A stretch of DNA of 64,000 nucleotides, taken from Myrmaecium sp. VS I D KN 1 (taxonomy: Eukaryota; Ascomycota; Dothideomycetes; Valsariales; Valsariaceae). Where the stretch lies: positions 1 through 64,000 of the forward strand of contig JADQAV010000005.1 of the NCBI GenBank assembly GCA_019775845.1, written 5' to 3'. The first letter of the stretch is position 1. The number at the start of each line of letters is the position of its first letter. The notes beneath the pieces were generated by a model. It saw nothing but the letters and a program-made list of their open reading frames with translations. It made no database searches and was not told the DNA's origin. Shown here piece by piece: positions 26,105-39,300 of this stretch. A program made the position numbers and the translations under genes.

Positions 26105-29100
26105 TCATCCGTAGTTGAAAGCGTTCCTGCAGAGCGGACATGAAGAGCCGTTGCTCGTCTTGAACCACTTGAACAGGCACGAAGAATGGAACAAATTCTT
26201 GCAAGTACTGCAGCGCTTGCTCGGAAGCTGTTTGTCACTGTTGATGATGGAGTAGCAGATAGCACATTCCGTTTGGCCTTTCATCGCACCGACGATATTC
26301 TTGCGCCAGGCAATCAGGCCATCGACCAGGTTACCGTTCTACAGGAAGTTATTAGGTTGCATGCAGCGGCTGGCAGGAATGTAATGAACTTACAGAGAAC
26401 GTGATGACGCCAGCGGTGCTCATGAGCCAGCTCTGCCATTGCTTTTCCGTCACGGCAACACGGTTGATACCCTCCACAACAGCCTGTTTTAAGGGATACG
26501 TCCCAGGTAGGCGGATGACAATCATCATTTTCTGCTCGTCAACTTCATATGACGCGGTTACTTCTCTGGAACGCTGGTTGACCTTGATGGCGAGCGCTTC
26601 GTCTGCGGAGTGGTCCTGAGAAGCTGCCCACTCGCTGACGCTGTCGAGAGCAGATGATATGACATGAGGCGAGATGAATTTTTCAGTCCACGTTTCAACG
26701 GCAATATTAGTTTGGCGTTTGCTGTTGAGCCACCACGATTTGGCCACCGACGATAAGTTCTGTAGACAGAGATACCACAGATGCGCGAGGAGCCACTGTG
26801 TATCCTTCTGGTCTGACTCTAAGGTGTCCGGAGTATAACTAGTGACATCGAAAGTCGACGCATCAACTGGCTTACCAGATGCATGGCCTAGGTATTCAAA
26901 CATGAAATCCAGAAGTTGAGGGAGGTAGTCACCTTCCTTGATCTGCTCAATATAATCCATCTTCACCTTGTAGGACGAATTCCGGAAGTGGTCGAATACC
27001 AGCAGCCAACTGAGTAGATAACCTCTTAAGTGACGAAGTGAATGCCCGTGAGGTATATCAGCGGCTACTGGAGATTCCGTTAGAAGCGAAAGCAGCTCAA
27101 AAGGCAGCTGCGCCGTCTTATTCTCTAAGGCTGCATCAATCGATATCTGCTCCTGCCTCATGGGGATCTTCTGGTGCAGGATGTCAAAGGCTGTCCGTTG
27201 CACGGGATCGGATTCGACATAGAGCAAAGGAAACAAGTCAGTGGTCTCTTGGACGAGTGTGATGTCGAGTTTCGATATCTGCCGGGCAAGCAGCTCGTTA
27301 ACAATCCTAAGTGGCTGATTGTCGGTATCGGAAAATGTGTGTGCTTGTGACAGCAACTCAAGTAGACCAGATGATATAGCCCTCTCGGACTCCTTCCATG
27401 CATCCACGAGATCATCATTCGCATTCTCGTCCATACTCAGAGTGCGCAATACTCCATAGAGTTTCAGTGACGCATGTACTAGAGGCACCGAGCTGATGTT
27501 TCTAGGATCTTGATCCCCAAAGCTCTGAGGGCGCGACCAAAGCGAAGCCATATATGATAGAGTGTCAGTCCAGTAAGCGCCATATATATCCTTCATGAGA
27601 GGTAGAAGTATGGACAATGCTCGGCATGTCTCAGCCTTTAGGGGGATTGCAACATCATCAGCAGAAAGCCAAGGTAGGGTGTGCTGGACGAAAAACACAA
27701 GTCGCTGCTTAGCGATGGTTTCAGTGATCCCATCATGGTTGCACATGACAGTGTTGAGCAACACAAGCTTACGCAAGCATTCAGCGGCATCATTCGAGGG
27801 TGCCATCCCAGTTAGGTCGGCTACCAACTCATTACAGTACCGTGATGTGGCTTTAGTCTGAGAGAACGGTGTGCGGTGAGTAACTAGGGTTGCAATAGTC
27901 AAAAAGTCATCGGTTGACCTGCGCAAATTCTTTACCAGATCTTCCAGTCCTTGATCCTTATCTCCCTGCCAACCGCGGAGCTCTATGAGCTCGGTCTGAA
28001 GCATGCAGTACACACGCGCATGATTAAAGGCAGCAGGAGACAGGCCCAACGAGTTCCGCCGCAGTGTATCCAGTACCCCATTGATAAAACATTGTGACCT
28101 GTCATCCTTTGCTTCTTCATTGCCTCGCTGCAGCCAGACCTTGAGTAGATCAGAAACTCGGGTGATGTAATCCAAAACCTGCTCTTCATTCTCCGGAGTG
28201 TATTGGTTCCATAGGTCGTTGCAGGAGCGGAAACCAAGGTTATCGCTCGCGAGTTGCAAGGTCAACAATAGACGACAAGCAACGTACACCTGCTCATTCG
28301 ATGGTAAGGTGCAGAAGATGTCGCTGTCCTGAATCACTTCCGCGGTGTAGAGTGCCATGCGAAGGGCGGTAGAAAGTCCCGCATTGTCACGCGATATTGA
28401 AGGCTTTTCTTCTTCCTTGGGATGCGTACTTTCAATCAAGTACACAGCGCCGCCCAACATGTTGGTGACGGACATGGAGGTCTTCAGTGAAAGGTTCAAA
28501 AACGGACGCAGGGCGATATCCCATGGTTCTGATAGGGGCAAGAGCTGGACACTGGCTGACTGGCGATCTAGCGAATCGTCCTGCCACAGATTTCTAGCAA
28601 AATCAACCAGGGTTTCGATGCTGCTAGACTGGGGTGTGGCGTCCTGGAGATCCTTCCGTATGGCTTTGAAGAGAATGTCGCTTTTTGCGGCAGTTCCGGT
28701 TTGCTCCTCTGAAAGCAACAGCTGGATGGAGGCGTTCACACTGGCGGCCCTCTCGGCGAGCTCTTCGTCTGGAGACTCTGTCATGACGAGGAGATTCCGA
28801 ACAAGCGCCGACCCATCGCCTTCTAATAAGTGATGCTTGAGGAGGAGAGGATCTCGCCTGCTGATATGCTCTAAGCCTTGGAGTGCGAATCTCGCCTTCT
28901 CCGGCACTGAAAGCGAAGCCATCAAATCGTCCAGTATTCGGTCGGCGGTCTCCGCGGATACCACTTGCTGCGAACGCTTCAAGATTTGATCGAGAAATGA
29001 CCAGTCTGTCTCCCCGTTTGTAGCTTTCTTGAACTCCTCAATTATGAAGCTTTGTAAGTCATTGGTCATAGCAGGTAATTTGAAATCATGGGGCATAGCC

Positions 29101-31056
29101 GGGGAGGAAAGAAGCTCCTTCAAGGAGCATCGCTTCACCTCGTCTTCCGGAGAAGCAAGAATCGTCTCTAGCGTTGCCGTCCAGGAATCACTGAATGATT
29201 TGTTTGACGAAAACGAATAGATGATACCGGTTAGTTGAGGCTGCGACGGGGACAGATAAAGAAGCGGGAGGTCATCTCTGACAAAAGAGATAATTAAGCC
29301 AGCTGTTTCAGGATCGTCTAACAGCTGTTCTTGAATTTGCGACAGAGCGGACTCCAACAAGCCTGCCGCCCCATAAGGTTTGCCGTTGCGAACGCGGAGT
29401 ATACCGATGGTTTCTGCAACTACTTTCCTCAAGTTCTGCTGGAATTGGTGGTGAAGCGCTTCAGGCACGCCCATTTTCAACGCTTCAGCTTGCAAAGAGA
29501 CCCAGCGCAAAGCATGACTCATGACGGCATCCTGAGATGAACGATAATCCCTCGACTGCTCTGGTAAGGATGTTTTAATGCTCTTTATGAGGTTCTCTGA
29601 CCATTCAGGCCACTTCCTTTGGAGTGTAGATGCTATGGCGTCTGATCGCATAATTTCCGCGCAAATACTCCCAGCATGTGGCCCAGGCATAGCCCATTGG
29701 CTCTCCAATTCAGGATGTAAATACTGTTCGAGTATAGGCAAAACCATCTTACAAAAGACTTTGATTTGATCCTCATCACTGATCCGTTTGACTAGACTGG
29801 CAGCGACCCTGACATACACACGATATGCTGCTCCGTAATTGGGGCGGGGTTCTTCTTTGCGGATTATCCCATTATGCAGAGCATTGAGCAAATCCACAAG
29901 GTCCGCTGCATTCGACGGTAGCACAGCGGCAGGAATCAACCGGAGAAGCTTCTCCATATTGGCCCAGGTCGTTGGCGTCCCCCCTTGTGAACCGAGTTTG
30001 AGAAACTTTCGCAAACGACTTCCAACCGGCTTTTTGGACTTATAATGGTCCGTCCATAGTGTAGGGTATGTCTGTGTCAATGCGATCAGAGTCGCAATGA
30101 ATTCGTCTAACGATCCGAACTGGTCGGCGTCTAATGCCTTGGCTAGTAGTGATTTGCTGATAGCGTCCAGGTTTTTCTCAACTGCGGCCGCTTGTCTGGT
30201 CAGACAAACCCGTAGCAATCTGCACAAGGACCGCCTAACCGTAGGGTCTGGAAAGGCTGCCATGTCCCAGAGTGCGCTATCCCCCCAAAGGTCGTCATAT
30301 TGATCTTGGTGTTTCGCAATATCCTCCGGTGCAAGGTCGTCGAGCAAACTTGTGATCACTGAAAGGGAAGCGGCTATGACCCGACCGTACTTTTGCTCCG
30401 CGTCATCCCGACTCGTTGTTCGCTCGTCGCTAAGGGTTTCAACAGTCTCTTTCGTGATAGCGGAATGGCAATAGTCGAGGATCGATTGCTGATAGGCCTT
30501 CCGTACCGCTATCAGCTTCTCCGGGGTCGAGAAGACCCGTTGCAGTGCTTCCTGTGCGCTTTTCGATGCAGCCCGGTCATTGTCGTAAAGCCCACTTATC
30601 CAAGCCCCCACGGCCTGCGGCATGTATCTCGCTATCCTCTTTCCGCTACTGGTTGCGATATGGCCTTGTAGAGCGTGGGCACGTTGCCTCACTATTCGCG
30701 AGCTATCTATGGATGTTCGAGGATAAATCGTGACCTGGGAGATCCAATAAGCCTTGTGATTTGAGACTATGCGTACAAGGTCTACTCACCCATGCGTTCA
30801 GTACCGAGTCTTCGATAGGGCCATTCGCCGACGTGACAAAGGCCTGGAGGTCTTCAAGCGCCTTCGCTTTGGTTGTACTGTCTTTCTTCAAGAGGTTCTT
30901 AAAGGCCACTACGACATTCGGATCCGAGATTGGTGACAGATCTGGAGGTTCTGCAACATAGGACAGAGGTGATGCTGCGGAGCCAAAACCCCCGCCGAAA
31001 CCTCCAAACCCTGCCCCTCTATTGCTAGAGTTTTGCTTGCCCGATCTTTTGCTCAT
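26105..31056 (-). CDS. ltn1: E3 ubiquitin ligase listerin (Ltn1/Rkr1)
   Basis: Ltn1 is the RING ligase of the ribosome quality-control complex; it ubiquitinates nascent chains stuck on 60S subunits. Three exons on the minus strand, 31056-30790, 30734-26394 and 26338-26105, give 1,613 residues. The N-terminus begins MSKRSGKQNSSNRGAGFGGF, and the first splice joins NAW to VTIYPRTSIDSSRIVRQRAH, a conserved listerin segment. HEAT-like helical repeats fill the middle. The last exon encodes the RING: C1561, C1564, C1579, C1582, H1587, C1590, C1603 and C1606, a C4HC3 order, followed by RNAFNYG and stop. All eight zinc ligands are present. Introns are 55 bp each. The RING exon is short and would be lost in a model that stops at the frame end near 26352. 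Confidence 0.96.
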
Positions 31057-31722
31057 GTCGCAGTATGGCCCGGTGCTTGAGCAGGAAGTGCGCGCGGAGG
31101 GCAGGGTGGCACAACCGGTTCGGAGAGAGTAGTTGAGCGTAGTCAGTTGTATTTAGCAGGTAAGGCTCAGATGCGCAAAAGATTCGGGTAGCGGCTGATG
31201 ACGGCATTCACTCCGTATCGCGAGGGTGACCCGATGAGGTTGCCGCGGCGGGCATTCCCGAGCACACGCCAGCCGACCGGGCCAGTGCCGACCGGTTGCA
31301 AATGCTTCTGCCTGCATAAAGTAACTAATGAGCAGATGCAGATGCACCATGCCCCGATGAAGACTGACTTGACTGAAATAAATACCCGGGATGTATTCCA
31401 CAGCTATGTACTGTTATTACATCTATGAATAACTGAAGGCGTGCGTAGGCGCGGTCAGGTACCGAATAAACAACGTGCAACCGCAGAAAGCCTAGCCGGC
31501 GCCAAGGCAGCGTCTACTCTGGGACGTCGCAACCGGAATGATGCTGACGCTTTCCGCCTCACCTACCACATTTGAACGCTAGCCTTCTTGGGACAGCTAT
31601 AGAACGCTCAATGCACCTCTCCGCCTCAAGTTGTGAAGACATATATCTAGCACAGTACACTTGAACAGAGGCGATAAGGGGCGCTTGAAAGAGAGCCACT
31701 GGCTCTCCTGTATCCGTTAATC
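31057..31722. promoter_or_regulatory. Divergent upstream region, LTN1/RAD3
   Basis: This 666-bp region lies between two head-to-head genes. It contains an ACTCCGTA motif (31210-31217). No gene was recognised. Confidence 0.5.
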
Positions 31723-34133
31723 ATGAAGTTCAACATCGAGTGGGTGATGCAAGGCATGTATATATGCTTTCACTGCTAATTTGCCACAGTGAACTTCCGG
31801 TACTGTTCCCATACCCGCGCATATATCCTGAGCAATATGCCTACATGCGCGATCTTAAGAAGACTCTAGATGCGGGGGGCCACTGTGTGCTTGAGATGCC
31901 CTCGGGCACAGGGAAAACTGTCTCTCTGTTGTCGCTCATCGTCGCCTATCAACAGTACCATCCAGAGAAACGCAAACTGATATATTGTTCCCGTACAATG
32001 TCAGAAATCGAAAAGGCGCTGGCGGAGCTGAAAGCATTGATGAAGTACCGAACAGAAGAGCTAGGGTATGAAGAGGAGTTTCGAGGGCTTGGTCTGACTA
32101 GTCGCAAGAACTTGTGTCTTCATCCTTCAGTCAAGCGCGAGAAAAGCGGCGCTGTTGTTGATGCTCGTTGCAGAAGCCTCACCGCAGGCTTTGTCAAGGA
32201 GAAGAAGGAGCGTGGTGAAGACGTGGAACTTTGCGTCTACCACGAGAACCTTGACACACTGGAGCCGCATAATCTTATACCGCCTGGCGTCTGGACCTTT
32301 GACGGCATCTTGAAATATGGCGAACAGCACAAGCAATGTCCGTACTTCACAGCACGCCGGATGATGCCATTTTGCAACGTTATCATTTACTCGTACCACT
32401 ACTTACTGGACCCTAAAATCGCGGAGCGAGTGTCAAAAGAACTCTCAAAGGACTGCATAGTCGTGTTTGACGAAGCACACAACATTGATAATGTTTGTAT
32501 AGAGTCTCTCAGCATTGATATCACAGAGGACTCTTTACGAAAAGCGACCCGAGGTGTTAACAACCTTGACCGGAAGATCACTGAGATGAAATCTACGGAC
32601 GCCGAGAAACTTCAGAACGAGTACTCGAAACTGGTTGAAGGTCTACGAGCGGCAGATGAAGCAAGAGATGAAGACCAGTTCATGGCGAACCCTGCTCTGC
32701 CTGACGACCTTCTCAAAGAAGCCGTTCCAGGGAACATCCGAAGAGCCGAGCATTTCGTATCTTTCCTCAAGCGTTTTATTGAGTATCTAAAAACACGGAT
32801 GAAAGTGCTCCACGTCGTCTCTGAAACGCCACCGTCATTCCTGACTCACCTAAAAGAGCTCACTTTTATCGAACGGAAACCCCTACGGTTCTGCGCCGAA
32901 CGTCTCACGTCACTCGTCCGCACCCTGGAACTGACAAATATTGAAGACTTTCAGCCATTGCAGGAGGTTGCCACATTTGCAACGCTTGTCGCAACCTACG
33001 ACACCGGCTTTCTGCTCATCCTCGAGCCCTTTGAGTCTGAGCAAGCCACGGTCCCTAATCCAATTCTACATTTCACCTGCCTCGATGCTGCAATAGCCAT
33101 AAAACCAGTATTTGAGCGCTTCAGCTCAGTCATCATCACGTCCGGCACGATATCTCCTTTGGAGATGTATCCTCGCATGCTCGGCTTCACCACAGTTGTC
33201 CAAGAATCTTACACCATGACCTTGGCCAGAAAGTCATTTCTGCCTCTGATAGTTACCAGAGGTAGCGACCAAGGCGCCATATCGTCAAGCTTCACCATCC
33301 GCAGCGATGTAAACGTCGTCCGGAACTACGGCAACCTGCTTACGGAATTCTGCAAGCTTACCCCGGATGGCGTGGTGGTCTTCTTCCCGTCCTACCTCTA
33401 CATGGAGCAAATCATTAGTATGTGGCAAGCGATGGGAATTCTCGACACCGTTTGGAAGTACAAATTGATTCTCGTTGAAACGCCGGATAGCCAAGAGACG
33501 TCCTTGGCCCTCGAAACATACCGCACGGCTTGCAACAATGGGCGTGGTGCGGTGCTTCTCTGCGTTGCCCGAGGAAAGGTCAGCGAAGGCATCGACTTCG
33601 ACCACCATTACGGCCGCACCGTGCTGTGTATGGGGGTACCCTTCCAGTACACCGAGTCGCGGATCCTGAAAGCTCGGCTGGAGTTCCTTCAGGAAGCCTA
33701 CCACATCCGGCCCAACGACTTCCTTTCCTTCGACGCCATGCGTCACGCGGCCCAATGCCTCGGCCGCGTCCTCCGCGGCAAGGACGACTACGGAATCATG
33801 GTGCTGGCTGACCGGCGCTTCCAAAAGAAGCGCACCCAGCTGCCGAAGTGGATCCAGCAGGCCCTCCCAGACTCCGACTCAAACCTCAGTGTCGACCAGG
33901 CCACGGCGGTGGCGAGGTCGTTCTTGAAAAACATGAGCGTACCGTATCCGGCACATCTGCAGGAGGGCATTTCAACGTGGAGCAAGGAGGATCTCGAGCG
34001 ACATAAGCAGAAGATGGAAGAGGAACAGATCAGGAAACTGCAGGAGGAAGTGAGTAGGGATGCGGCAATGAGAGATGTTCCGGACTTCGAGGAAGGCATC
34101 GATGATGAGGATCTGATTGGTTTGGACGCTTGA
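31723..34133 (+). CDS. rad3: TFIIH helicase subunit XPD/Rad3
   Basis: This is a 5'-3' ATP-dependent DNA helicase of TFIIH, needed for nucleotide excision repair and structurally for Pol II initiation. Two exons, 31723-31739 and 31790-34133, give 786 residues. The 17-nt first exon encodes MKFNI plus two bases, and splicing gives MKFNIDELPVLFPYPRIYPE, the canonical Rad3 start. Walker A SGTGKT places the lysine at residue 48, the same number as yeast Rad3. Iron-sulfur cysteines are visible in CLHP, DARCR, ELCVYH and KQCPYF contexts; DEAH is in VVFDEAHNID. Downstream helicase motifs include GKVSEGIDF and QCLGRVLRGKDDYG. The tail is acidic. It is convergent with the SF3b6 gene. Confidence 0.97.
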
Positions 34134-34673
34134 TTATTGAATCTTACGGACATGCACATTGGCGTTTCAGGATCGTATATGTGCTTGGAAGTCTTGCTTC
34201 TCATGTGGACGAACGCAGCTTGTAATAATTGCATAGGGAGGTGCTTCTGTAACTGGTAAGCCCGCGCATTTGTAGCGTGAAAAGAATTCGCTATCCAGTG
34301 ATATCTGTCTGCCAAACCGACTAAGCCGATCGCTGTAGTCCAAGCCCCGAAAGAGTGGATATTTATCCAGCCTATTATCAAAATCGGTGAAAGAAATCTG
34401 ATCGCCCATTCCAACCCATGTCCGTTTAAAAAAAGTGAGTCCCTAACGCACGAATCCCGTCAACGCCGTAAACCGGGTCATAAGCTTATGAGCGGAGGAT
34501 TTCAAGTGATGTCCCTTCTCCTTCATCGACCTGGGATCGCCGCAGCCCATGTGGTTCAATTCTACCCTCGTCGCCGAAGCCGATGGCATAAACGCCGCTT
34601 TGTTCTGCTGCGCAACGAGGCTCACGGGCTTCATAATAGTTGTCCGCTGACGCTCCGTGGGCCTCGCCTCGCG
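34134..34673. other. Convergent 3' intergenic region, RAD3/SF3B6
   Basis: Expected to hold both 3' UTRs. No gene or repeat was recognised. Confidence 0.5.
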
Positions 34674-35320
34674 TTATTCGATACCGTGCTGACGTTTGAG
34701 AGCTTCTAAGTTCTGCTGACGAGCCTCTACATCCTCTTTCGAACGGTTCATCTTCTCGGGCTGATGATATAATACTGGAAGACCACAGTCAGCGACCGTC
34801 CCCATATTCTTCGCGGTCTTGTGTTCAGGCAGCGGACATACCAACGAGGTATCTATTTTGGAAGTTGAAGCCGTTCAGCTTCTCGCAGGCTTGTTTCGCA
34901 TCCATCACGTCTTCGTAGACGACGAAAGCCGTGCCTTTGGTATTGTTTGCGATTCCCTGGCGGATTTGGCTGATAATTTATCAGCACCAGTCCGGTTTCT
35001 TTCGCGTTCCACACTCGGGGTCGTCCATTGTTACATACCGCACAGGGCCAAACTTTCCGAAGAGGTCGAAGAGCTCCTCTGGGGTAACGTTGTAGCTGCA
35101 GGTGGCGGATTAGCGGTCGGCCTCGGTCGTGAACCAGATGCTTCCGGTTGATCGCATACCTCAGGTTCTTCACGAATAGAGCTCTAGACCAGCAACACGT
35201 TAGCTAGACATGCACCGGTGGTGTCGAGGGCGCGAGAGGATCTATGTCCGACCCGATCTCCGAGGCCCGGAAGCAGACTCACCGGTTAACTTCTGGGGCA
35301 ACCTTTCCGCCGCGACTCAT
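34674..35320 (-). CDS. SF3B6: Splicing factor 3B subunit 6 (SF3b14a/p14)
   Basis: p14 is an RRM protein of the U2 snRNP SF3b complex that sits next to the branch-point adenosine. Five exons on the minus strand, 35320-35283, 35183-35160, 35095-35039, 34969-34842 and 34774-34674, give 115 residues. The spliced protein starts [20 protein letters not shown] and continues [40 protein letters not shown] and [21 protein letters not shown]2 (LFVKNL) and RNP1 (KGTAFVVY) are both intact. Exon 2 is only 24 nt, and no single reading frame shows more than part of the protein. All introns have GT...AG ends and every junction keeps the frame. It is head to head with jhd1 over about 1 kb. Confidence 0.96.
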
Positions 35321-36348
35321 AGCTTGACTAAACAGTGGCCGGTAGTGCAGGTGATATGGAAGGGTGGTGTCTGAGACTCCGAAGAGTGTAATGCGGAGCG
35401 GAGCGATAGTGAGGCGGGATGTTGAGATGGAGAGGGCAGATGCACTGGTTCATCTGAGAGGCGGGCTCTGTCCGAATGCAGGGTCTTGGCAGTCTTAGCC
35501 TAGATTAGGCGTCGATGTAGCCTGGACTGACAAATGAGGCCAACAAACAGCGGAGGCGTGCGGAGGACAGGAAAGCATCATGGAAGATTATATCACCTTG
35601 ATACCCCAGGATGTTGCTTGAGGATACTGTATCTTCCGTATTATCAAAGCATTATTACCTTACCGATGGACATGCTGTACATGACTGACAAATAGTACAT
35701 ACTGTACCTATGTATTTATTCCCAGCGCGGGTCGCAGCAGCGGAAGGGAAGATGCAGGGTTGTTGTCGCCTCAGGCAGCAACATGTGGATGCCTTGCCTG
35801 CCCGTGCTGGGTACGTAGGAGGTAGGCGCATGCCCTTCCCTACTGCCGGAGAGGTAGAGAGGTAGAGAGGAGGTCAGGTACTTGACGCCCCGCCTGCGGG
35901 AAACGCTGTGAGTCCTTCAAGCATTCCCGGAGATCGCTACACCACTCCGAGGCCATCTACACTCCACACCGCACCCGAGGCCCAGGACTGCATTGGACGT
36001 TCCTGTATCCGACGGCGTTCAGTAGCGGCTCTGCCGTGCTTTGCCATCCCCGCCCGTCTTCATCCCCGTCGCCTCCAAGACTTCCTGATCTCCGTCGCGG
36101 GTCCATCTACCTCTACCTCCACGCCGACGAGCAACTACCTCTCTACCACCTCAACCGTCCGCCGGCGCACGAAAACGCGTGCGATCACTTTCTCCCAGTA
36201 CTCCGCTGGCCTTCCCTTAAGGATATGCCCTCCTCTGTCCTGCGCCAGATCCCAACACCGCCGAAAGCGCCATAGGTGCACACGTCGGACCCCCGAGATT
36301 TGGACCATCCCCGCCGCTTACAATCAACCTCTCTATACTGCTCTCAAG
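35321..36348. promoter_or_regulatory. Divergent upstream region, SF3B6/JHD1
   Basis: A 1.03-kb region between head-to-head genes. The jhd1 reading frame is open from about 35908 but has no in-frame ATG before 36349, so the part after 35908 is treated as leader. No separate gene was recognised. Confidence 0.55.
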
Positions 36349-39300
36349 ATGGCCATGAATTCCTTCAAGCCCTCATCATTAGATCCACGATTCCGATCGC
36401 CAACGCCTGAGCGGCCCCTCGTCGAACCGATCACACCCCCGCGCGTCAGGGCGACTCCTCTACCGACCCGAAATGAAGTCAGCCATGAATCCGAGAATGA
36501 CGGAATCCGTCGCGATGGCACAACGGACCGCAAATATGACAAGGCGACGCATCGTGCATCGTCTCCGGTGAATGCGCCAGCGGAAGCGTTCGCGCAGTCC
36601 GCGCGCCCGGCATCTTCACACGCTCGGCCACACGGCTCCCCAATTGATACCCTGGCAGACATTGCATCTTCGATCGCACCCACTTCGCTGTTTCCACCTG
36701 AACCTCGTCGTTCATCTTACAGCCAGGTTTCGCCAACCGCCAGCGCGCAGCCAAGCAGGCTAGTCAATGAGCAACGCGCGACGTATACATACGATAACCG
36801 CTTTATCGATGGCGCAGATGAGAGGCCTGCCAAACGAGCGCGCTCCGAGATCTTCGCGTCGTCTCAACATGTACAATACACGCAGAAATCTTCCCGGCCT
36901 TCCACAAGCTACGCTGGACCACAGAGCTTCATGCCCGGCGCGGAGCAAGGGTCAGACGGCGGGACTCGGGTATATACCGGTTTAGGACCAAGCAGCTCTA
37001 CTTATATTGCGCATGACTCTGCGGCAGATCGTTTGTCTGAGGCGCAACTGCTGCTTGACTTCATGTCGTCAGCCAATTCGCGGCTTCCGAGCACTGTCCC
37101 AAGCTCCGGGTATCATCCAACTATTCAGATCCACCAACCCCCCGAGTATACATCCTCGAATCTGCCGGCAGACCAACCGCGATATCTGCCGCAGGACGGA
37201 GTGGGTCGTCAGCAGGGTGGGAGCGTACAATCCGGTGGACAGTTGCGTATACAAACTTTGGAGAGCATGCACGACAGCCACCCGGCGAACAGCCACAGTG
37301 CAGTGGAAGAATCCCTGCAGACCCGTACACCCCCAGAGGATGTTTTCAAGGCCAATGCCGTTGGATCTCAGGAGAGCATAGGCAAAGCACAAGCTTCCAA
37401 AGCTAAGCCTCATGGTTGGCCAAGAGCAAAGTCAAAAGGGACACGCCAACGGAAAGGTAGTAAACCGAAAAGCTCCCACAGCAACGCACAGCAGCCTTCC
37501 AATATGTCCACCGATATTCCAGATCAATTACAATCACCTCAAAGCTTGCCGGCGGGTACCTCAGAGAGTACATCTGTAGGAGAAGCCGATGCTGTTAATA
37601 CATTCGAGCAGGTGCCGATGCCGAAACTCCGTCGACACTCTGCTACTGAAGGTATGCTTTCCGCCCAGTCGGCTGCCGAACGTACATCCCGCGGACCGAC
37701 TTGCTCAGGCTCACGCGCCTCATCTGTACCAGCAGCTACGGTTATGGCCGCCCGTGAATCCGCTACGGAAACGACGAGCAACCCCGTGTCCAAAACGAGG
37801 GATACAGCAGATGCAGAACCTGAGGCCGTCACCATTTGTGCTGGTTGTCATTTCTCGTCAAATTCTCTGAGCGGGGAAAGTCGACATTGGATCAATTGCG
37901 ATGGGTGTAAAGGATGGTTCCATTTCGCATGCGCTGGTTTCCTCAATGAGCGTGACGTTAGAAACGTGGACAAATTCTTCTGTTGGAATTGCAAAGCTGC
38001 AGGGCGAGGTCAAACGACATGTAAGCATCCTCATCCGCCATACCTCTCAACGTCTTCTAACGCCATACAGACGTTCGTAGGACCGGTAGAGCCCACGCTG
38101 CCGTCGACTACGCTAGCCTTCACGAAGGATCGTTGCGTACATCAGATGACAACCCGGAGCATCATTATATCCAGTTCATAAAGGATGGTACCTTATCGTT
38201 CACGCCGGAAGCATTCCCACGGATGCGACCCGAGCTGGTGACTCTGGAGAATCTCGAAAGGGGCGGGTTCAATGACCCGATTGTGATCCCTGCCATGTGG
38301 AACCCACGACCGCCGCTGCCTGGTACTGCTCCTCGAGGACCTTTGCACCCCTCATCTACAGAGGAAGGACCAGTGGACTTTGAGGATGACTTCGAACACG
38401 AGTACGTTCCTGACGATGGCCAAGACAAACTGGATATGGTCATTCCCCAAGGTCTTACCGTGCGACGAGTGGCCGAATTGTACGGTCCTGATGAAAAGGT
38501 CGAGGTCATTGATGTTAAATCTCAAGAAGGGGAGGACAAGCGCTGGAACATGAGGAGATGGGCCGACTACTACGAACAGGAGGGTGAAAAGGTTGTGAGA
38601 AATGTCATCAGCCTCGAAGTCTCTATGAGTAAGCTGGGCCGCCTCATCCGTCGACCGAAAGTCGTGCGCGACATGGATCTTATGGATGCTGTATGGCCGG
38701 AAGCCGACAAGGCCAAGGGCGATTACCCGAAAGTGCAGTTTTACTGCCTGATGTCCGTAGCCGACTGCTACACCGACTTTCACATCGACTTTGGTGGCTC
38801 ATCTGTATATTACCACATCGTCAAAGGCAAGAAGACTTTTTTCTTCATTCCGCCTACGAAGCAGAACCTGAAAAAGTACGAGCAGTGGTGCCTATCGCCA
38901 GCGCAAAATTGGACCTTCCTCGGCAATCAGGTCAAGGAATGTTTCAGGGTCGATTTGTCCGAAGGCGACACCATGCTCATCCCTTCCGGATGGATACATG
39001 CCGTCTGGACGCCAGAGAATAGTTTGGTAATCGGCGGCAACTTCCTCACGCCCCTTCATTATGGCATGCAGTTGCAGATTTTTGAGATCGAAAAGGCTAC
39101 CAAGGTTGCTCGAAAGTTCCGCTATCCTAATTTTCAGAAGGTTCTGTGGTACACAGTCTTGAAGTACCTTAACGAAGATGCCCTTCCACAAAAGGTCTCG
39201 GAACTATTCTGTGAAGGGAGGCAATTCCCACGGGAGACTCCGATTTACCTCCAGTTTGACAAATTCGGGCACAACTCCGATCCGGGCCCGGAAAATTACA

